Positions 45,536 through 54,765 of a DNA stretch of 64,000 nt are shown piece by piece. The stretch spans positions 496,001 through 560,000 of the forward strand of contig CAVRAZ010000002.1 in assembly GCA_963719135.1 (NCBI GenBank), given 5' to 3'. The DNA is from CAVRAZ01 sp963719135 (lineage in GTDB: Bacteria > Pseudomonadota > Gammaproteobacteria > DSM-19610). A model generated the notes under the pieces. That model ran no database searches. It was given only the letters and a program-made list of their open reading frames with translations, and was not told where the DNA came from. Within the stretch, counting starts at the first letter, position 1, and each line of letters begins with the position of its first letter. The position numbers and the translations under genes are program-made.

Positions 45536-45982
45536 TCAGTTGTCCCGCAGTATCCGCTCATCATACTGGCTCTCGAAAAACAGCTTGTGCTTGGCTTCCT
45601 CTTTCGCCAGCCCGAGGAACACCTGGCGCAGGTCCTCCTCCGCGACTTTCGCCGCCATGTCGGAGTAGAGGCGGAACGCGGCGCGCTCGCGCTTCATGGC
45701 AACGATCAGCGCGTCCTGGTAGCTGATGTCGTCGGTCGCCTGCACGTCCACCAGATAGTCGGTGATCTTGAGGTCCACGACTTCCTGATGCGCCGAAAGT
45801 TCGCGGTTACCCTGTTTGACCGCGAGCAGCTTGTCGCGATGGTGTTCCTCTTCGTGGGAAAATTCCATCAGGATATCCTTCAAGCCGCCTTTCTCGGCGC
45901 GGCCGGCGAGGTCGGAGTAAAAATCGGCGGCCTGTTGTTCCTGATCGATGGCGTAATCGAGAATATCGTCGATTGTGTTCAT
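45536..45982 (-). CDS. Rubrerythrin/ferritin-like diiron protein
   Basis: A 148-residue four-helix protein. Carboxylate and histidine residues fit a diiron site: DQEQQAADFYSDLAG, FSHEEEHHRDKL, AMKRERAAFRLYSDMA and GLAKEEAKHKLFFES. There is no C-terminal rubredoxin domain. Such proteins act in peroxide reduction or iron handling under anaerobic conditions. It is downstream of the MBX-like operon on the same strand, separated by a hairpin element (46025-46128), so it may be co-regulated. Confidence 0.88.
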   Translation of the reverse strand: MNTIDDILDYAIDQEQQAADFYSDLAGRAEKGGLKDILMEFSHEEEHHRDKLLAVKQGNRELSAHQEVVDLKITDYLVDVQATDDISYQDALIVAMKRERAAFRLYSDMAAKVAEEDLRQVFLGLAKEEAKHKLFFESQYDERILRDN

Positions 45983-46024
45983 GATGGTTGCTGACCTCTG
46001 ATCTGACGTGCTCAGGAATTCAAA

Positions 46025-46128
46025 GGCAGTCCGATAGGGCGGTGCGGGGCCGTGGGCCGCAGGGATGCGGCCCTCGAGCGTACAGGGATGTATTCATAGC
46101 CTGTCCCGCACCGCCCTATCGGACTGCC
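46025..46128. repeat. 104-bp element with 24-bp perfect inverted repeats
   Basis: The arms 46025-46048 and 46105-46128 are exactly complementary over 24 bp, starting GGCAGTCCGATAGGGCGG. The interior includes a second hairpin (GGCCGCAGGGATGCGGCC). It lies between the MBX-like operon and the ferritin-like gene and could be a MITE-like element or act as a transcription barrier. Confidence 0.8.
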
Positions 46129-46148
46129 AGCGCCCTGGCCAGGAAAAC

Positions 46149-47939
46149 CTAACCGCGCCGGCCTGTTTCGAGAAACCGATCGATGCCGCGCGCGGCGTGG
46201 TGACCGTCCTCGATGGCACTGATGGCATCGGCCGTGCTGTTGGCGACGTCGCCGCCGACGAAGATCCTGTCCAGCGCCGTCTGCTGATACTCGCCCGCGG
46301 TGAACTTGCCCCACTTGATCTGCAACTGTTCCGAAACCCCGGTCGGAATGAATCCCAGATTGCTGGTCTGACCGATCGCCGACACGATGGTGTCGAACCT
46401 GTCCAGGTGCATGCGGTCCTCCTGCAACACCGGCTTCGGCCGGCCACCGCGCGGGTCCAGAATCATTTCCGCCTCGCCCCACTTGATCGCCACCCGGCCC
46501 GGCTGATCCGTGTCCAGCACCTCGACGGGTATGGCCTGCACCACGAACTCGCAGCCTTCCGCCTGCGCCTCGTGGATTTCCTCGGGATCGGCCGGCATGT
46601 CTTCGAGGCGCCGGCGATACAGCACCGTCACCTCCGCGCCCAGCCGCCGCGACACGCGCGCCGCGTCCATCGCCACGTTGCCGCCGCCGATGACGGCCAC
46701 GCGGTCACCGAGCTGCGGGTTGCGGCCGCTGGCGACCTCGTCCAGCAGCTTCAGACCGGCCATGACGCGCGGGTGGTCCTCGCCGTGGATGCGCATGGCC
46801 GACGGCACGTCGAGACCGGTGGACATGAACACGGCGTCGTAGCCGTCGAGCAGTTCCGCCAGTGTGACGTCGCGGCCGACGCGCTGATTGAAGCGGATTT
46901 CCACGCCCAGCGAACGGATGTGGTCGATGTCCTTGTCCAGCGCCTCGTCGGGCAGACGGTAGGTGGGCACGCCGTAGCGCAGCATGCCGCCGGCCTTGTC
47001 GTGCGCTTCGAACACCGTCACCGCGTGGCCCTTGCGGCGCAGATAGTAGGCCGCGCTGAGACCGCCCGGACCGGCGCCGATGACCGCGACCTTGTGGCCG
47101 CTTTCGGCGGCCCGGTCGTCGAGAATGCGCGCGTAATCTGCGGCGGGAATCTGATCGACGATGAAACGCTTCAGCCAGCGTATCGCCACCGGCTCGCCCT
47201 GGATGCCGACCGGACAGACCGCCTCACAGCGGCGCGTGCAGATGCGCCCGCAGGTGGAGGGGAAGGGATTGGTGCGGTACATCAATTGCAAACCGCGCTC
47301 ATAGTCGCCGTCGCGGATGCTGTGGATGTAGTCGGGCACGTCCATGTGCGCGGGGCAGGTGGCCACGCAGATGCCGCACTCGACGCAGCGGTCGGCCTCC
47401 AGCTTCGCCTGCTCCTCGGTGTAGCCCTTGACCACTTCGGTGAACGAGCGCGTGCTTTCCTCGGGCGCGAGCATCTCCATCTCGATGCGCTGGGGCGGGA
47501 ACAGGTGATAGTCGGGATGCCGGTGATAACCGGCCGTGCTGGACTGCCAGCTCTTGGCGTCGACGCCGGCGACGAAGCGGAACTCATCCGCGTCGGTGGT
47601 GAACCAGGCGTACTCGTTGCTCATGCGCAGCGAGCCGGCGGTGCAGATGTCGACGCACAGCCCGCACCAGCAGCAGCGGCCGTAGTCGAAGCGCGGCCGC
47701 AGGCCGCTGTCGCCGTTGCGCGGCTCCAGCCCTTCGACCTGCACCATGTCGATGGCGTGGTTCTGGCAGATGGTGAAACAACTGCCGCAGCCGACGCAGT
47801 CCTCGCTGATGTTGATGTGAAAGCCGCGATAGGCGGGCGCGCCGGGGCGCTCCTCGATCGGACGCAGGCCGACCGTGTAGGGCTTTTCGAAGGCGCGCTG
47901 CCAGACGAAGAACGGTGAAATCAGGTCTCTCAGGCTCAT
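46149..47939 (-). CDS. 2x[4Fe-4S] ferredoxin fused to GltD-type NAD(P)H-dependent flavoprotein (MbxN/NuoI position)
   Basis: A 596-residue redox protein. N-terminal ferredoxin-like module: CVGCGSCFTIC near residue 48 and CCWCGLCVDIC near 88, as in NuoI/MbxN. Then a GltD-type helical iron-sulfur domain (CVECGICVATCPAHMDVPDY, CGRICTRRCEAVCPVG), and two Rossmann folds: FAD (VAVIGAGPGGLSAAYYLRRK near 278) and NAD(P)H (VAVIGGGNVAMDAARVSRR near 407), ending FVGGDVANSTADAISAIEDG. It is the last gene of the complex and should connect NAD(P)H to the peripheral iron-sulfur chain. The fusion is unlike NuoI or MbxN, which lack a flavoprotein. Confidence 0.9.
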   Translation of the reverse strand: MSLRDLISPFFVWQRAFEKPYTVGLRPIEERPGAPAYRGFHINISEDCVGCGSCFTICQNHAIDMVQVEGLEPRNGDSGLRPRFDYGRCCWCGLCVDICTAGSLRMSNEYAWFTTDADEFRFVAGVDAKSWQSSTAGYHRHPDYHLFPPQRIEMEMLAPEESTRSFTEVVKGYTEEQAKLEADRCVECGICVATCPAHMDVPDYIHSIRDGDYERGLQLMYRTNPFPSTCGRICTRRCEAVCPVGIQGEPVAIRWLKRFIVDQIPAADYARILDDRAAESGHKVAVIGAGPGGLSAAYYLRRKGHAVTVFEAHDKAGGMLRYGVPTYRLPDEALDKDIDHIRSLGVEIRFNQRVGRDVTLAELLDGYDAVFMSTGLDVPSAMRIHGEDHPRVMAGLKLLDEVASGRNPQLGDRVAVIGGGNVAMDAARVSRRLGAEVTVLYRRRLEDMPADPEEIHEAQAEGCEFVVQAIPVEVLDTDQPGRVAIKWGEAEMILDPRGGRPKPVLQEDRMHLDRFDTIVSAIGQTSNLGFIPTGVSEQLQIKWGKFTAGEYQQTALDRIFVGGDVANSTADAISAIEDGHHAARGIDRFLETGRRG

Positions 47940-47943
47940 GGGA

Positions 47944-49113
47944 TCACCTTTCGATTTCAGGCGGATAGGTGTGCAGCGACACCATCAACCCGGCGATGTC
48001 CGCGATGTTGGTGCCTACCGCCAGCCGCTCCATCACGGCGATGGCGTGCGTATAGCTGGGGCCGCGCACGTGCACGCGGCGCAGGAACTCGGTGCCGTCG
48101 GAGACCAGGTAGTAGCCGTATTCGCCGCGCGTGCACTCGCCCTTGATATAGGTCTCGCCGGGCGCGATCTTCCAGTGCAGCACGTTCGGCATGCGCGCCT
48201 GGAACGGCCCGTCGTACGGCATGCGGTCCAGGCACTGGCGGATCAGTTCGATGCACTGGAACATCTCCAGATGCCGCACCCAGGCGCGCTCGTAGGCGTC
48301 CGACGCGGTGCCGGTGATGACTTCGAAATCGAGCTGGTCGTACGTCAGGTAGGGTTCGTCCTTGCGCAGATCGCGCTTGAATCCGCAGGCGCGCGCATTC
48401 GGTCCGACGATGCCGTAGGGGTCGACCATGTCCGGGGTGATCAGTCCGAGGCCTTTCGAGCGCATCTTGAACACCTTGTTGTCGAACATCACGCGCTCGA
48501 TTTCGTGCAGTAGTTTTTCGGTGCCCTTGAGAATCTCCAGCGTCCGCTCTCGCCAGCCCTCGGGCAGCACGTTGCGCACGCCGCCGGGGACTATGTACAT
48601 GTGGTAGATGCGCGCGCCGGTCAGTTCCTCGAACAGATCGAGCAGATAGTCGCGGTAGGTGAGCGACCAGTTGGGCACGGTGTACAGGCCGAACGCGCCG
48701 CTCTGGCCGCCGATCCACATGAGAAAGCTGGCCAGGCGCATCATTTCCAGGTTCAGCGTGCGCAGCCACAGCGCGCGCACCGGCACCTCGATGCCGGCCA
48801 GCTCCTCGACGGCGGCCGAGTAGAGGTATTCGTTGAAGGTCGGCTCGGGTACGGCGATGCGGCACACCACGGTGAAATTCTGGATGTAGGTGCGCCGTTC
48901 CATGAACTTCTCGAAGCCGCGGTGCAGATAGCCGACGTGGGTCTTGCACTCGACGATCTCGTCGCCGCACAGCGTCAGTTCCAGCGACATGTTGCCGGTG
49001 ATGCCGGGGTGCTGCGGGCCCTGCCAGAGCTTGACGTACTTGCCCGACGACAGGTCGATCGGTTCGGGCTGGTGCATGTCCAGCGTGCTGGAATGGGTCG
49101 GCGGTGGTTGCAT
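47944..49113 (-). CDS. NuoD/MbxL-like 49-kDa subunit
   Basis: A 389-residue peripheral subunit of the complex I/group 4 hydrogenase large-subunit family (QGPQHPGITGNMSLELTLCG; THVGYLHRGFEKFMERRTYI; YSAAVEELAGIEVPVRALWL). Of the four Ni-binding cysteines of hydrogenases, only one remains in VVCRIAV, and the C-terminus (SLHTYPPEIER) has none, so it is not a hydrogenase. I chose the ATG at 49113, which overlaps the NuoC stop (TGATG). Confidence 0.93.
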   Translation of the reverse strand: MQPPPTHSSTLDMHQPEPIDLSSGKYVKLWQGPQHPGITGNMSLELTLCGDEIVECKTHVGYLHRGFEKFMERRTYIQNFTVVCRIAVPEPTFNEYLYSAAVEELAGIEVPVRALWLRTLNLEMMRLASFLMWIGGQSGAFGLYTVPNWSLTYRDYLLDLFEELTGARIYHMYIVPGGVRNVLPEGWRERTLEILKGTEKLLHEIERVMFDNKVFKMRSKGLGLITPDMVDPYGIVGPNARACGFKRDLRKDEPYLTYDQLDFEVITGTASDAYERAWVRHLEMFQCIELIRQCLDRMPYDGPFQARMPNVLHWKIAPGETYIKGECTRGEYGYYLVSDGTEFLRRVHVRGPSYTHAIAVMERLAVGTNIADIAGLMVSLHTYPPEIER

Positions 49114-49652
49114 CAGCGGTCGCCTCCGCGGGTCGGAAAGATCACTTCGTGCATGTGCTCGCGCGGGTTCTCGGTCGCGCGCCCGTCGCGGCTGGTGAAG
49201 GTCTGCTCGCAATAGGCGACGGTGTCGAACTCGCGCCGCATCGGCGGGATCTGATCCCAGCCCTCCAGGCAGAAATCCTCGTCCAGGCGCGGACTGCCGG
49301 GAAAGCGGATGCCGTACATCTCGCGCAGTTCGCGCTGGTAGGTCCAGGCCTGCGCCCACAGCGTATGGATCGACGTCATCTCGGCGTTGTCGCGGCCGAT
49401 GTCGACGTGCACCGCGAGCGAGGTGTTGGTGTCATAGTTGTGCAGCATGTAGACCAGGGTGAAGATGCCCTGTTCGATATAATCGATCGCCGTCATGAAG
49501 TTCAGGTGCGTGTAGCCCTCGCGGTCGCGCAGTTCGCGGATCAGCGTTTCCGCCGCGTCCCTCTCGACCTTGAACGTGGTCAGGCGCGCGTTGCGCTCGA
49601 TCGCGTCGCTGATGTGGAAGTTCTTCGACAGTCTGTCCAGCGTGGCGTTCAT
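49113..49652 (-). CDS. NuoC/MbxK-like 30-kDa subunit
   Basis: A 179-residue subunit with the complex I 30-kDa signature ELREMYGIRFPGSPRLDEDF near residue 112, and LNFMTAIDYIEQGIFTLVYM upstream. It packs against the NuoD-like subunit and has no cofactor. The start is 4 bp after the NuoB-like stop. Confidence 0.93.
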   Translation of the reverse strand: MNATLDRLSKNFHISDAIERNARLTTFKVERDAAETLIRELRDREGYTHLNFMTAIDYIEQGIFTLVYMLHNYDTNTSLAVHVDIGRDNAEMTSIHTLWAQAWTYQRELREMYGIRFPGSPRLDEDFCLEGWDQIPPMRREFDTVAYCEQTFTSRDGRATENPREHMHEVIFPTRGGDR

Positions 49653-49656
49653 CGGC

Positions 49657-50289
49657 TCACCAGTTGTAGTCCGGCATGTTCCAGTCCTTGATCACCCGCT
49701 TCTGGTTCGCCTTGTACCAGTCGAAATTCTCCACGTAGCGGTTGGCGCCGTCGCAGCGGCCTTCGCGGATCATCTTCTTCAGCTCCAGCAGGCCGCCGAC
49801 CAGCACCTCCGGGCGCGGCATGCAGCCGGTGATGTAGAGGTCCACCGGAATGTACTGATCGAGCCGCTTGATGGTGTTGTAGCTGTCCCAGTACATGCCG
49901 CCGTTGACCGGGCAGATGCCCAGCGCGATGACGAACTTGGGACCCTGCATCTGTTCGTAGCTGCGCACGATGCGCTTGAGCGTCTTCACCGACGAATAGC
50001 CGCCGATGATGAACACCGACGACTGGCGCGGGGTGGGGCGGCCGGCGATGCCGAAACGGTTAGCGTCGAAGCGCGCGGTCATCAGCGGGCGCAGTTCGAT
50101 GGCGCCGCAGCCGGTGCCGAAGGCCAGCAGCCACAGCGAATTGGCGCGGCACCAGTTGGCGAAGTCCTCGACCGCCTTGATCGGGTAGGGCTCGTAGGCC
50201 TTGGGCCGCGCGTTGCAGAACAGCTCGCGTTCTTCCGGCGACAGGCCGGCGTTCTCCAGCGTGGTTTCGGTGCTGAGACTCTTGATCAT
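49657..50289 (-). CDS. NuoB/MbxJ-like iron-sulfur subunit (proximal cluster)
   Basis: A 210-residue subunit of the NuoB/PSST family (DFANWCRANSLWLLAFGTGC; FVIALGICPVNGGMYW; VDLYITGCMPRPEVLVGGLL). The usual tandem cysteine of complex I (CC before the V/IE motif) is CG here, leaving three of the four standard ligands; a Cys in NWCRAN may compensate. GGAGG precedes the ATG at 50289. It would hold the cluster next to the NuoD-like subunit and the membrane arm. Confidence 0.92.
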   Translation of the reverse strand: MIKSLSTETTLENAGLSPEERELFCNARPKAYEPYPIKAVEDFANWCRANSLWLLAFGTGCGAIELRPLMTARFDANRFGIAGRPTPRQSSVFIIGGYSSVKTLKRIVRSYEQMQGPKFVIALGICPVNGGMYWDSYNTIKRLDQYIPVDLYITGCMPRPEVLVGGLLELKKMIREGRCDGANRYVENFDWYKANQKRVIKDWNMPDYNW

Positions 50290-50329
50290 GGTTTCCTCCT
50301 CCCGCACCGCCACGCGGTGCCGGGCCGGT

Positions 50330-51253
50330 TCAGCGTGCCAGCACCGTCTGCACGTAGACGATGGACGCGATCCCGATCAGGGTCGGGATCTTGAAAAAGA
50401 AACGGATCGACTGGTCGACACGGAAGCGCGGAAAGGCCACGCCGACCACGATCGCGACCATGTAGATCACCCAGGTCTTGATCATCAGTTCGATCCAGCC
50501 GGTGGCGCCGCCGAAGAACAGGTTCATGAACAGGATCAGTTTGGTCGCGCCGAACAGCGCGCGGTTGGCCTGCAGAAACGACAGGTAGGCGCTGTGAAAT
50601 TCGGTCGGCGGTCCGATCGGTATTTCCTGCGGCGCAAGAAAGATGTCGAACGGCGAATAACCGGTCATGCCCAGAAACGCCAGCATCGCCGCGGCGGTGG
50701 CCACCGGGTTGGTGAACAGCGTCCAGTGGGTGATGCCGCCTTGTTGTGCCTTGACGATCTCGGTGATCGACAGCGTGTCGTACTGCAGGACGATGGCGAC
50801 CACGGCCAGTGCGAAGGGCACTTCGTAGGAGGTCATCTGCGCCAGCCCGCGCGCCACGCCGATGGCGCTGTAGGGGTGGCCGCTTTCGCCCGCGCCCAGG
50901 GCCATGCCGAGCTGGCCGAAGAACATGAAGTAGATGACCAGCATCAGATCGCCGGCGAAACTGAAATTGGCGAATTTGTCGCTGCCGAAGATCACCGGCA
51001 CGAACGCCAGCGTGCCGATGCCGCCGGCGATGCGGAACACCGGCCCCAGCTCGAACATGACGCCGTGGCTGACCGCCGTGCGCTTGAAGATGTTCTTCAG
51101 TATGTTGATGAACGGCTGGGAATAGGGGATGCCCACGCGTCCCTGCACCTTGGCGATGATGCGTTCGATGAAGGCGCCCATCAGCAGGCCGTAAACCATC
51201 ACGATCAGCAGGGTAATGCTGAAATCGCCAATTTTTGCGAGCCAGTACGTCAT
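50330..51253 (-). CDS. NuoH/MbxM-like membrane subunit
   Basis: A 307-residue membrane protein with about eight helices and the NuoH loop motifs: ERIIAKVQGRVGIPYSQPFI near residue 30, ARGLAQMTSYEVPFALAVVA near 135, and SPFDIFLAPQEIPIGPPTEF near 205. It links the peripheral redox arm to the antiporter-like arm. The start is 3 bp after the stop of the fused antiporter gene. Confidence 0.94.
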   Translation of the reverse strand: MTYWLAKIGDFSITLLIVMVYGLLMGAFIERIIAKVQGRVGIPYSQPFINILKNIFKRTAVSHGVMFELGPVFRIAGGIGTLAFVPVIFGSDKFANFSFAGDLMLVIYFMFFGQLGMALGAGESGHPYSAIGVARGLAQMTSYEVPFALAVVAIVLQYDTLSITEIVKAQQGGITHWTLFTNPVATAAAMLAFLGMTGYSPFDIFLAPQEIPIGPPTEFHSAYLSFLQANRALFGATKLILFMNLFFGGATGWIELMIKTWVIYMVAIVVGVAFPRFRVDQSIRFFFKIPTLIGIASIVYVQTVLAR

Positions 51254-51256
51254 GGG

Positions 51257-54200
51257 CTAGAGCGTTCCACCGTTGAGGAAATACAGCGCGACGAAAAAGA
51301 TCAGAATGAAGAACGCATAGGTCTGACCATTACCAGTGTAGAACACGCGCAGCGAAGCAGCCAGCGTTTCGCTCCATTCGTTGACCGCCGACCAGAATGC
51401 CGTCGCCCGCGGTTTGACGAGAAAGCCGACCGCACGTTCATAGTGCGCGAAAAACCGGTACGCGTAGTGGGTATCCTCGGGGCGGTGCGGCCGTTCGGCG
51501 GCGTAGACGATGTTGAACTGCTTGACCGGCTGGATGCGCATGGTCAGCGACAGCAGGAACAGCAGGACCAGCGGCGTCACCCACACGCCGCCGACGATGA
51601 CCATGATCAGCGTCGGATTCCAGTAGCCGAGGTGGGTGCGCATGGCCAGGCCGTCCCACACCAGCGTGCTGGGGAAGAAGGGATCGATCGCCGCCGAGAT
51701 GGGATCGAGCACCAGTCTTGGATAAGCGGAAATCACCATAATGGCCAGCAGCAGAATGACCTGCGGCACGAGCAGGACGGCGGGCGCTTCGCGCAGGTCC
51801 TTGTGTTCCAGTTTGCGCTGACCCAGGAACACGGTCTGAAGAATGCGGAACATGTACAGGAACGCCACCGCGCTGGAGAAGAACGCCACCACCGCCAGCC
51901 AGTACCAGCCCTTGTCCATCATGGCGTTGAACAGCAGCCATTTGCCGCCGAAGCCGGCCAGCGGCGGCACGCCGGACATGGCGATGATCGCGATCATCAC
52001 CGCCACGAAAGTCACCGGCATGTTTCGGATCAGGCCGCCCATGCGGTACATCAGGCGCGTGCCGGTGCGCTGGATTACGCCCGCCGCGGCGAGAAACAGC
52101 ACGCCTTTGTAGAGGAAATGGTTGAGGGTCAGATACAGCGCCGCCACCCAACCGAGGTGACTCATCAGCGCGATGGCGGCGACGATGTAACCGAGCTGAC
52201 CCATGCTGGAATAGGCGAGCAGGCGCTTGAAGTCCTCCTGGAACACGGCCATCAGCGCACCGAAGGTCGCGGTCAGCATGCCGACCCAGCCCAGCACGTA
52301 GGCCGGGTCCAGTCCGACCTTCGACTGCACCGCGAGTCTTGCCGCGACCAACACCAGGCCGAAGATGGCCGCCTTGCTCATGACCGCCGACAGAATGGCG
52401 GAGAGGTCGTCGTCCGCCTCGCTGTAGCTGTCCGGCAGCCAGATGTGGAAACCGAAGGCGCCGGCCTTGATGACGAACCCGGCCGCCAGCAGGCTGAATA
52501 TCCAGGGCATCCGTTCGCCGGTGTGGCCGAGCGCCGCCAGCTCGGTGGTGCCGGTGGCGGCGAACGCCAGCGCGAAACCGGCGAGCAGCAGAAAGGCCGA
52601 ACCCAGCGAGAACAGCAGATAGACGTACGCCGGCCGCGTGCCCTCGCGGCCCAGGCCGATCAGCAGATAGGAACTCAGTGTCATCAGTTCCCAACTGAAA
52701 AAGAACGCGAGGCTGGTTTGGGCCACCAGCAGGCCGGCCAGTGACAGCAGCAGCACCGTGAGCAGGGGATAGAAGCCGTGGCGCGCGTCGCCGCGGTACA
52801 GCGTGGCGACGCCGATCAGTACGCCGCCGCCGATCAGCAGATAGCCGAACAACTGGTTGAGCCCTTCCAGACTGTGCGCGAGCCAGCCGCCGATGCCGGC
52901 CACGGTCGCCAGCATGAGCAGACTTTTCACGCGTCCGGGCAGGCCGTCGAGCAGCCAGAGCGAGGCGCCCGCGTACAGCGGCAGGAACAGCCTCTTCGTA
53001 TCGATCCCGAGCGCGTCGGCCAGGTACCAGCCGGCGCCGAGCAATAGCAGCACGGCCGTCAGCGGCGGCACGAGCTGCGCCGGACTCACCGGCAGCGGCG
53101 GCGCCTTTTCCGCTTCCGGCACTTGTGCCTGGCGGAACCAGCGGAACAGGTAGGCCGCTTCGAGCAGCGATCCGGCCAGCACCAGCGCGATCCAGCCATA
53201 CTGCTGTCCCCTCGCCAGCACCATCACCAGGTCCCATTTGGCCCAGAAACCGGGGAACGGCGGCAGGCCGATCAGCGCGATCAGGCACGCGCCGAATGCC
53301 GTGAGCAGCAGCGGGCGTCCGGCCAGACAGGACCAGTCGTCGACGTGCTCACGCCGCAGGGCGCCGGCCAGCCAGAACAGCCCCGCCTTGGCGAGCAGGT
53401 GATTGACGAACAGACCGCCGGCGATCAGCGGCAGATGGGCGCGGAGCGAATCGGTGTTCAGCAGCGCGAGCACCAGCACCAGCAGACCGACCTGGCCGAT
53501 CGACGAATAGCCGAGCAGGCGCTGTGCGTTCGTCTGTTTCAACCCGATCAGGTTGGAGGCCAGGAAGGTCGTGCCGCCGACCAGCGCGATGCTGGTCATG
53601 ACGCCGTCGAACAGCGGCAGCACCTTGTAGAGCGCGAACAGCATGCCCGCCGAAACGCCCACCGAGACCATCGAGGCGATGCTGCCCGGCGCGCTTTCGT
53701 AGACGTTGAGTCCCCAGCCGTTGACCGGATAGGGCTTCAGTTCGATCAGCAGGCTGGCCAGCAGAAAGGTCAGCGCCACCAGGCCGATCGGTCCGGCGAT
53801 CAGTTCGCGATGGGCGACGATGTCGTCGATGTTGAGCGTGCCGGTCTGGTAGTAGATGAATACCGTGCCCAGCAGGAAGAAGGTCGAGGCGATGGACGTG
53901 GCGATGACGTACTTGAAGCCGGCCGCGAGCTGCTTTTCGCTGCGTTCGAAGCCGATCAGCGAATAGGTGGCGAGCGAGGTGATCTCGACGAAGATGAACA
54001 GGTTGAACAGGTCGCGCGTCATGATCATGCCGTCGATGCCCATGACCATGACGATGAACAGCAGCAGGGTGGCGGCGTGTTCGCGCAGGCGCTGCAGGTA
54101 GTGTTCGGCGGCGAGCAGGCCGGCCAGGTTCACGGCGAACACGAACAGGCTTTCGTACAGTCCGAAGCGCAGGTTGATGGCAAAGGGCGGCGCGATGCCG

Positions 54201-54400
54201 GCGGTCTCGATCTCGATGGTCGGTGCGCCGCCGGCCAGCGCGAAGAAGCCGGCGCCGGCGATGATGGTCATGGCGGCGAGCGCCGCCATGAACAGGCCGG
54301 TCGCGACGCGCGCGCTGCTCTGGTGGAACAGCGGGATGACGAAGGCCGCGCCCAGCGCGATGACGAACAGCCACAGCGGTTGCAGCAGATGTTCTACCAT
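51257..54400 (-). CDS. Fused double MrpD/NuoM/N-like antiporter subunit (H-H' fusion)
   Basis: A 1047-residue membrane protein made of two complete antiporter-like halves. The first half has the key Glu in FIFVEITSLATYSLIGFE near residue 135 and Lys in LIELKPYPVNGWGLNVYES near 220. The second half has Glu in FFFSWELMTLSSYLLIGLG near 575, Lys in VIKAGAFGFHIWLPDSYSEA near 650, and KGVLF near 775. A C-terminal extension with a last helix (TYAFFILIFFVALYFLNGG) could be the lateral arm. In archaeal MBX/MBS complexes the H and H' subunits are separate genes in this place. The start overlaps the MnhC-like stop by 7 bp. Confidence 0.93.
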   Translation of the reverse strand: MVEHLLQPLWLFVIALGAAFVIPLFHQSSARVATGLFMAALAAMTIIAGAGFFALAGGAPTIEIETAGIAPPFAINLRFGLYESLFVFAVNLAGLLAAEHYLQRLREHAATLLLFIVMVMGIDGMIMTRDLFNLFIFVEITSLATYSLIGFERSEKQLAAGFKYVIATSIASTFFLLGTVFIYYQTGTLNIDDIVAHRELIAGPIGLVALTFLLASLLIELKPYPVNGWGLNVYESAPGSIASMVSVGVSAGMLFALYKVLPLFDGVMTSIALVGGTTFLASNLIGLKQTNAQRLLGYSSIGQVGLLVLVLALLNTDSLRAHLPLIAGGLFVNHLLAKAGLFWLAGALRREHVDDWSCLAGRPLLLTAFGACLIALIGLPPFPGFWAKWDLVMVLARGQQYGWIALVLAGSLLEAAYLFRWFRQAQVPEAEKAPPLPVSPAQLVPPLTAVLLLLGAGWYLADALGIDTKRLFLPLYAGASLWLLDGLPGRVKSLLMLATVAGIGGWLAHSLEGLNQLFGYLLIGGGVLIGVATLYRGDARHGFYPLLTVLLLSLAGLLVAQTSLAFFFSWELMTLSSYLLIGLGREGTRPAYVYLLFSLGSAFLLLAGFALAFAATGTTELAALGHTGERMPWIFSLLAAGFVIKAGAFGFHIWLPDSYSEADDDLSAILSAVMSKAAIFGLVLVAARLAVQSKVGLDPAYVLGWVGMLTATFGALMAVFQEDFKRLLAYSSMGQLGYIVAAIALMSHLGWVAALYLTLNHFLYKGVLFLAAAGVIQRTGTRLMYRMGGLIRNMPVTFVAVMIAIIAMSGVPPLAGFGGKWLLFNAMMDKGWYWLAVVAFFSSAVAFLYMFRILQTVFLGQRKLEHKDLREAPAVLLVPQVILLLAIMVISAYPRLVLDPISAAIDPFFPSTLVWDGLAMRTHLGYWNPTLIMVIVGGVWVTPLVLLFLLSLTMRIQPVKQFNIVYAAERPHRPEDTHYAYRFFAHYERAVGFLVKPRATAFWSAVNEWSETLAASLRVFYTGNGQTYAFFILIFFVALYFLNGGTL

Positions 54401-54765
54401 TTGGACTCCGAGCAGGCGTCGATCGACAGCGTTCTCTTGGCGCGGTAGAGGCGGATGGCGAACGACAGCATCACGGCGGTCACGCCCAGGCCGATGACGA
54501 TGGCGGTCAGCACCAGCGCGGAGGGCACCGGGTCGACCATGCGCGCGGCGGCCTCGGCCGCGCCGACGGTCGCATCGACGATCGGCGCCGTGCGCCCGGT
54601 CACGTAGCCGATGGCGACCATGACCATGTGCACGCCGGTGTCGACCAGCGAGAAGCCGATGATCATGCGGATGATGTTCTTGTGCGTGAGCATACCCAGC
54701 AGGCCGATCAGGATCAGCGCGAGGCCGGTGGCGAGCACGAGGGTCGATAAGGGCAGTCCGGTCAT
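54394..54765 (-). CDS. MrpC/NuoK-like membrane subunit
   Basis: A 123-residue protein with three helices (STLVLATGLALILIGLLGML; IIRMIIGFSLVDTGVHMVMV; ALVLTAIVIGLGVTAVMLSF), the NuoK/MnhC pattern. A longer loop than usual joins helices 2 and 3, and a 15-residue tail ends the protein. Translation overlaps the fused antiporter gene. A 346-bp non-coding gap separates it from the MrpB-like gene upstream. Confidence 0.92.
   Translation of the reverse strand: MTGLPLSTLVLATGLALILIGLLGMLTHKNIIRMIIGFSLVDTGVHMVMVAIGYVTGRTAPIVDATVGAAEAAARMVDPVPSALVLTAIVIGLGVTAVMLSFAIRLYRAKRTLSIDACSESKW

Noticed and set aside
46065..47918. Very long plus-strand ORF (617 codons) opposite the ferredoxin-flavoprotein gene
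   Set aside because: Antisense shadow in GC-rich DNA; the minus strand has clear iron-sulfur and Rossmann motifs and operon continuity.
47944..50289. NiFe-hydrogenase (group 4) call for the NuoD/NuoB-like pair, suggested by the nearby hypF
   Set aside because: The Ni-binding Cys motifs are missing in the large-subunit homologue and hypF is broken and distant.
50201..52744. 847-codon plus-strand ORF rich in His, Gln, Arg and Asp
   Set aside because: Shadow of the NuoH-like and fused antiporter genes; composition is typical of antisense translation of membrane proteins.
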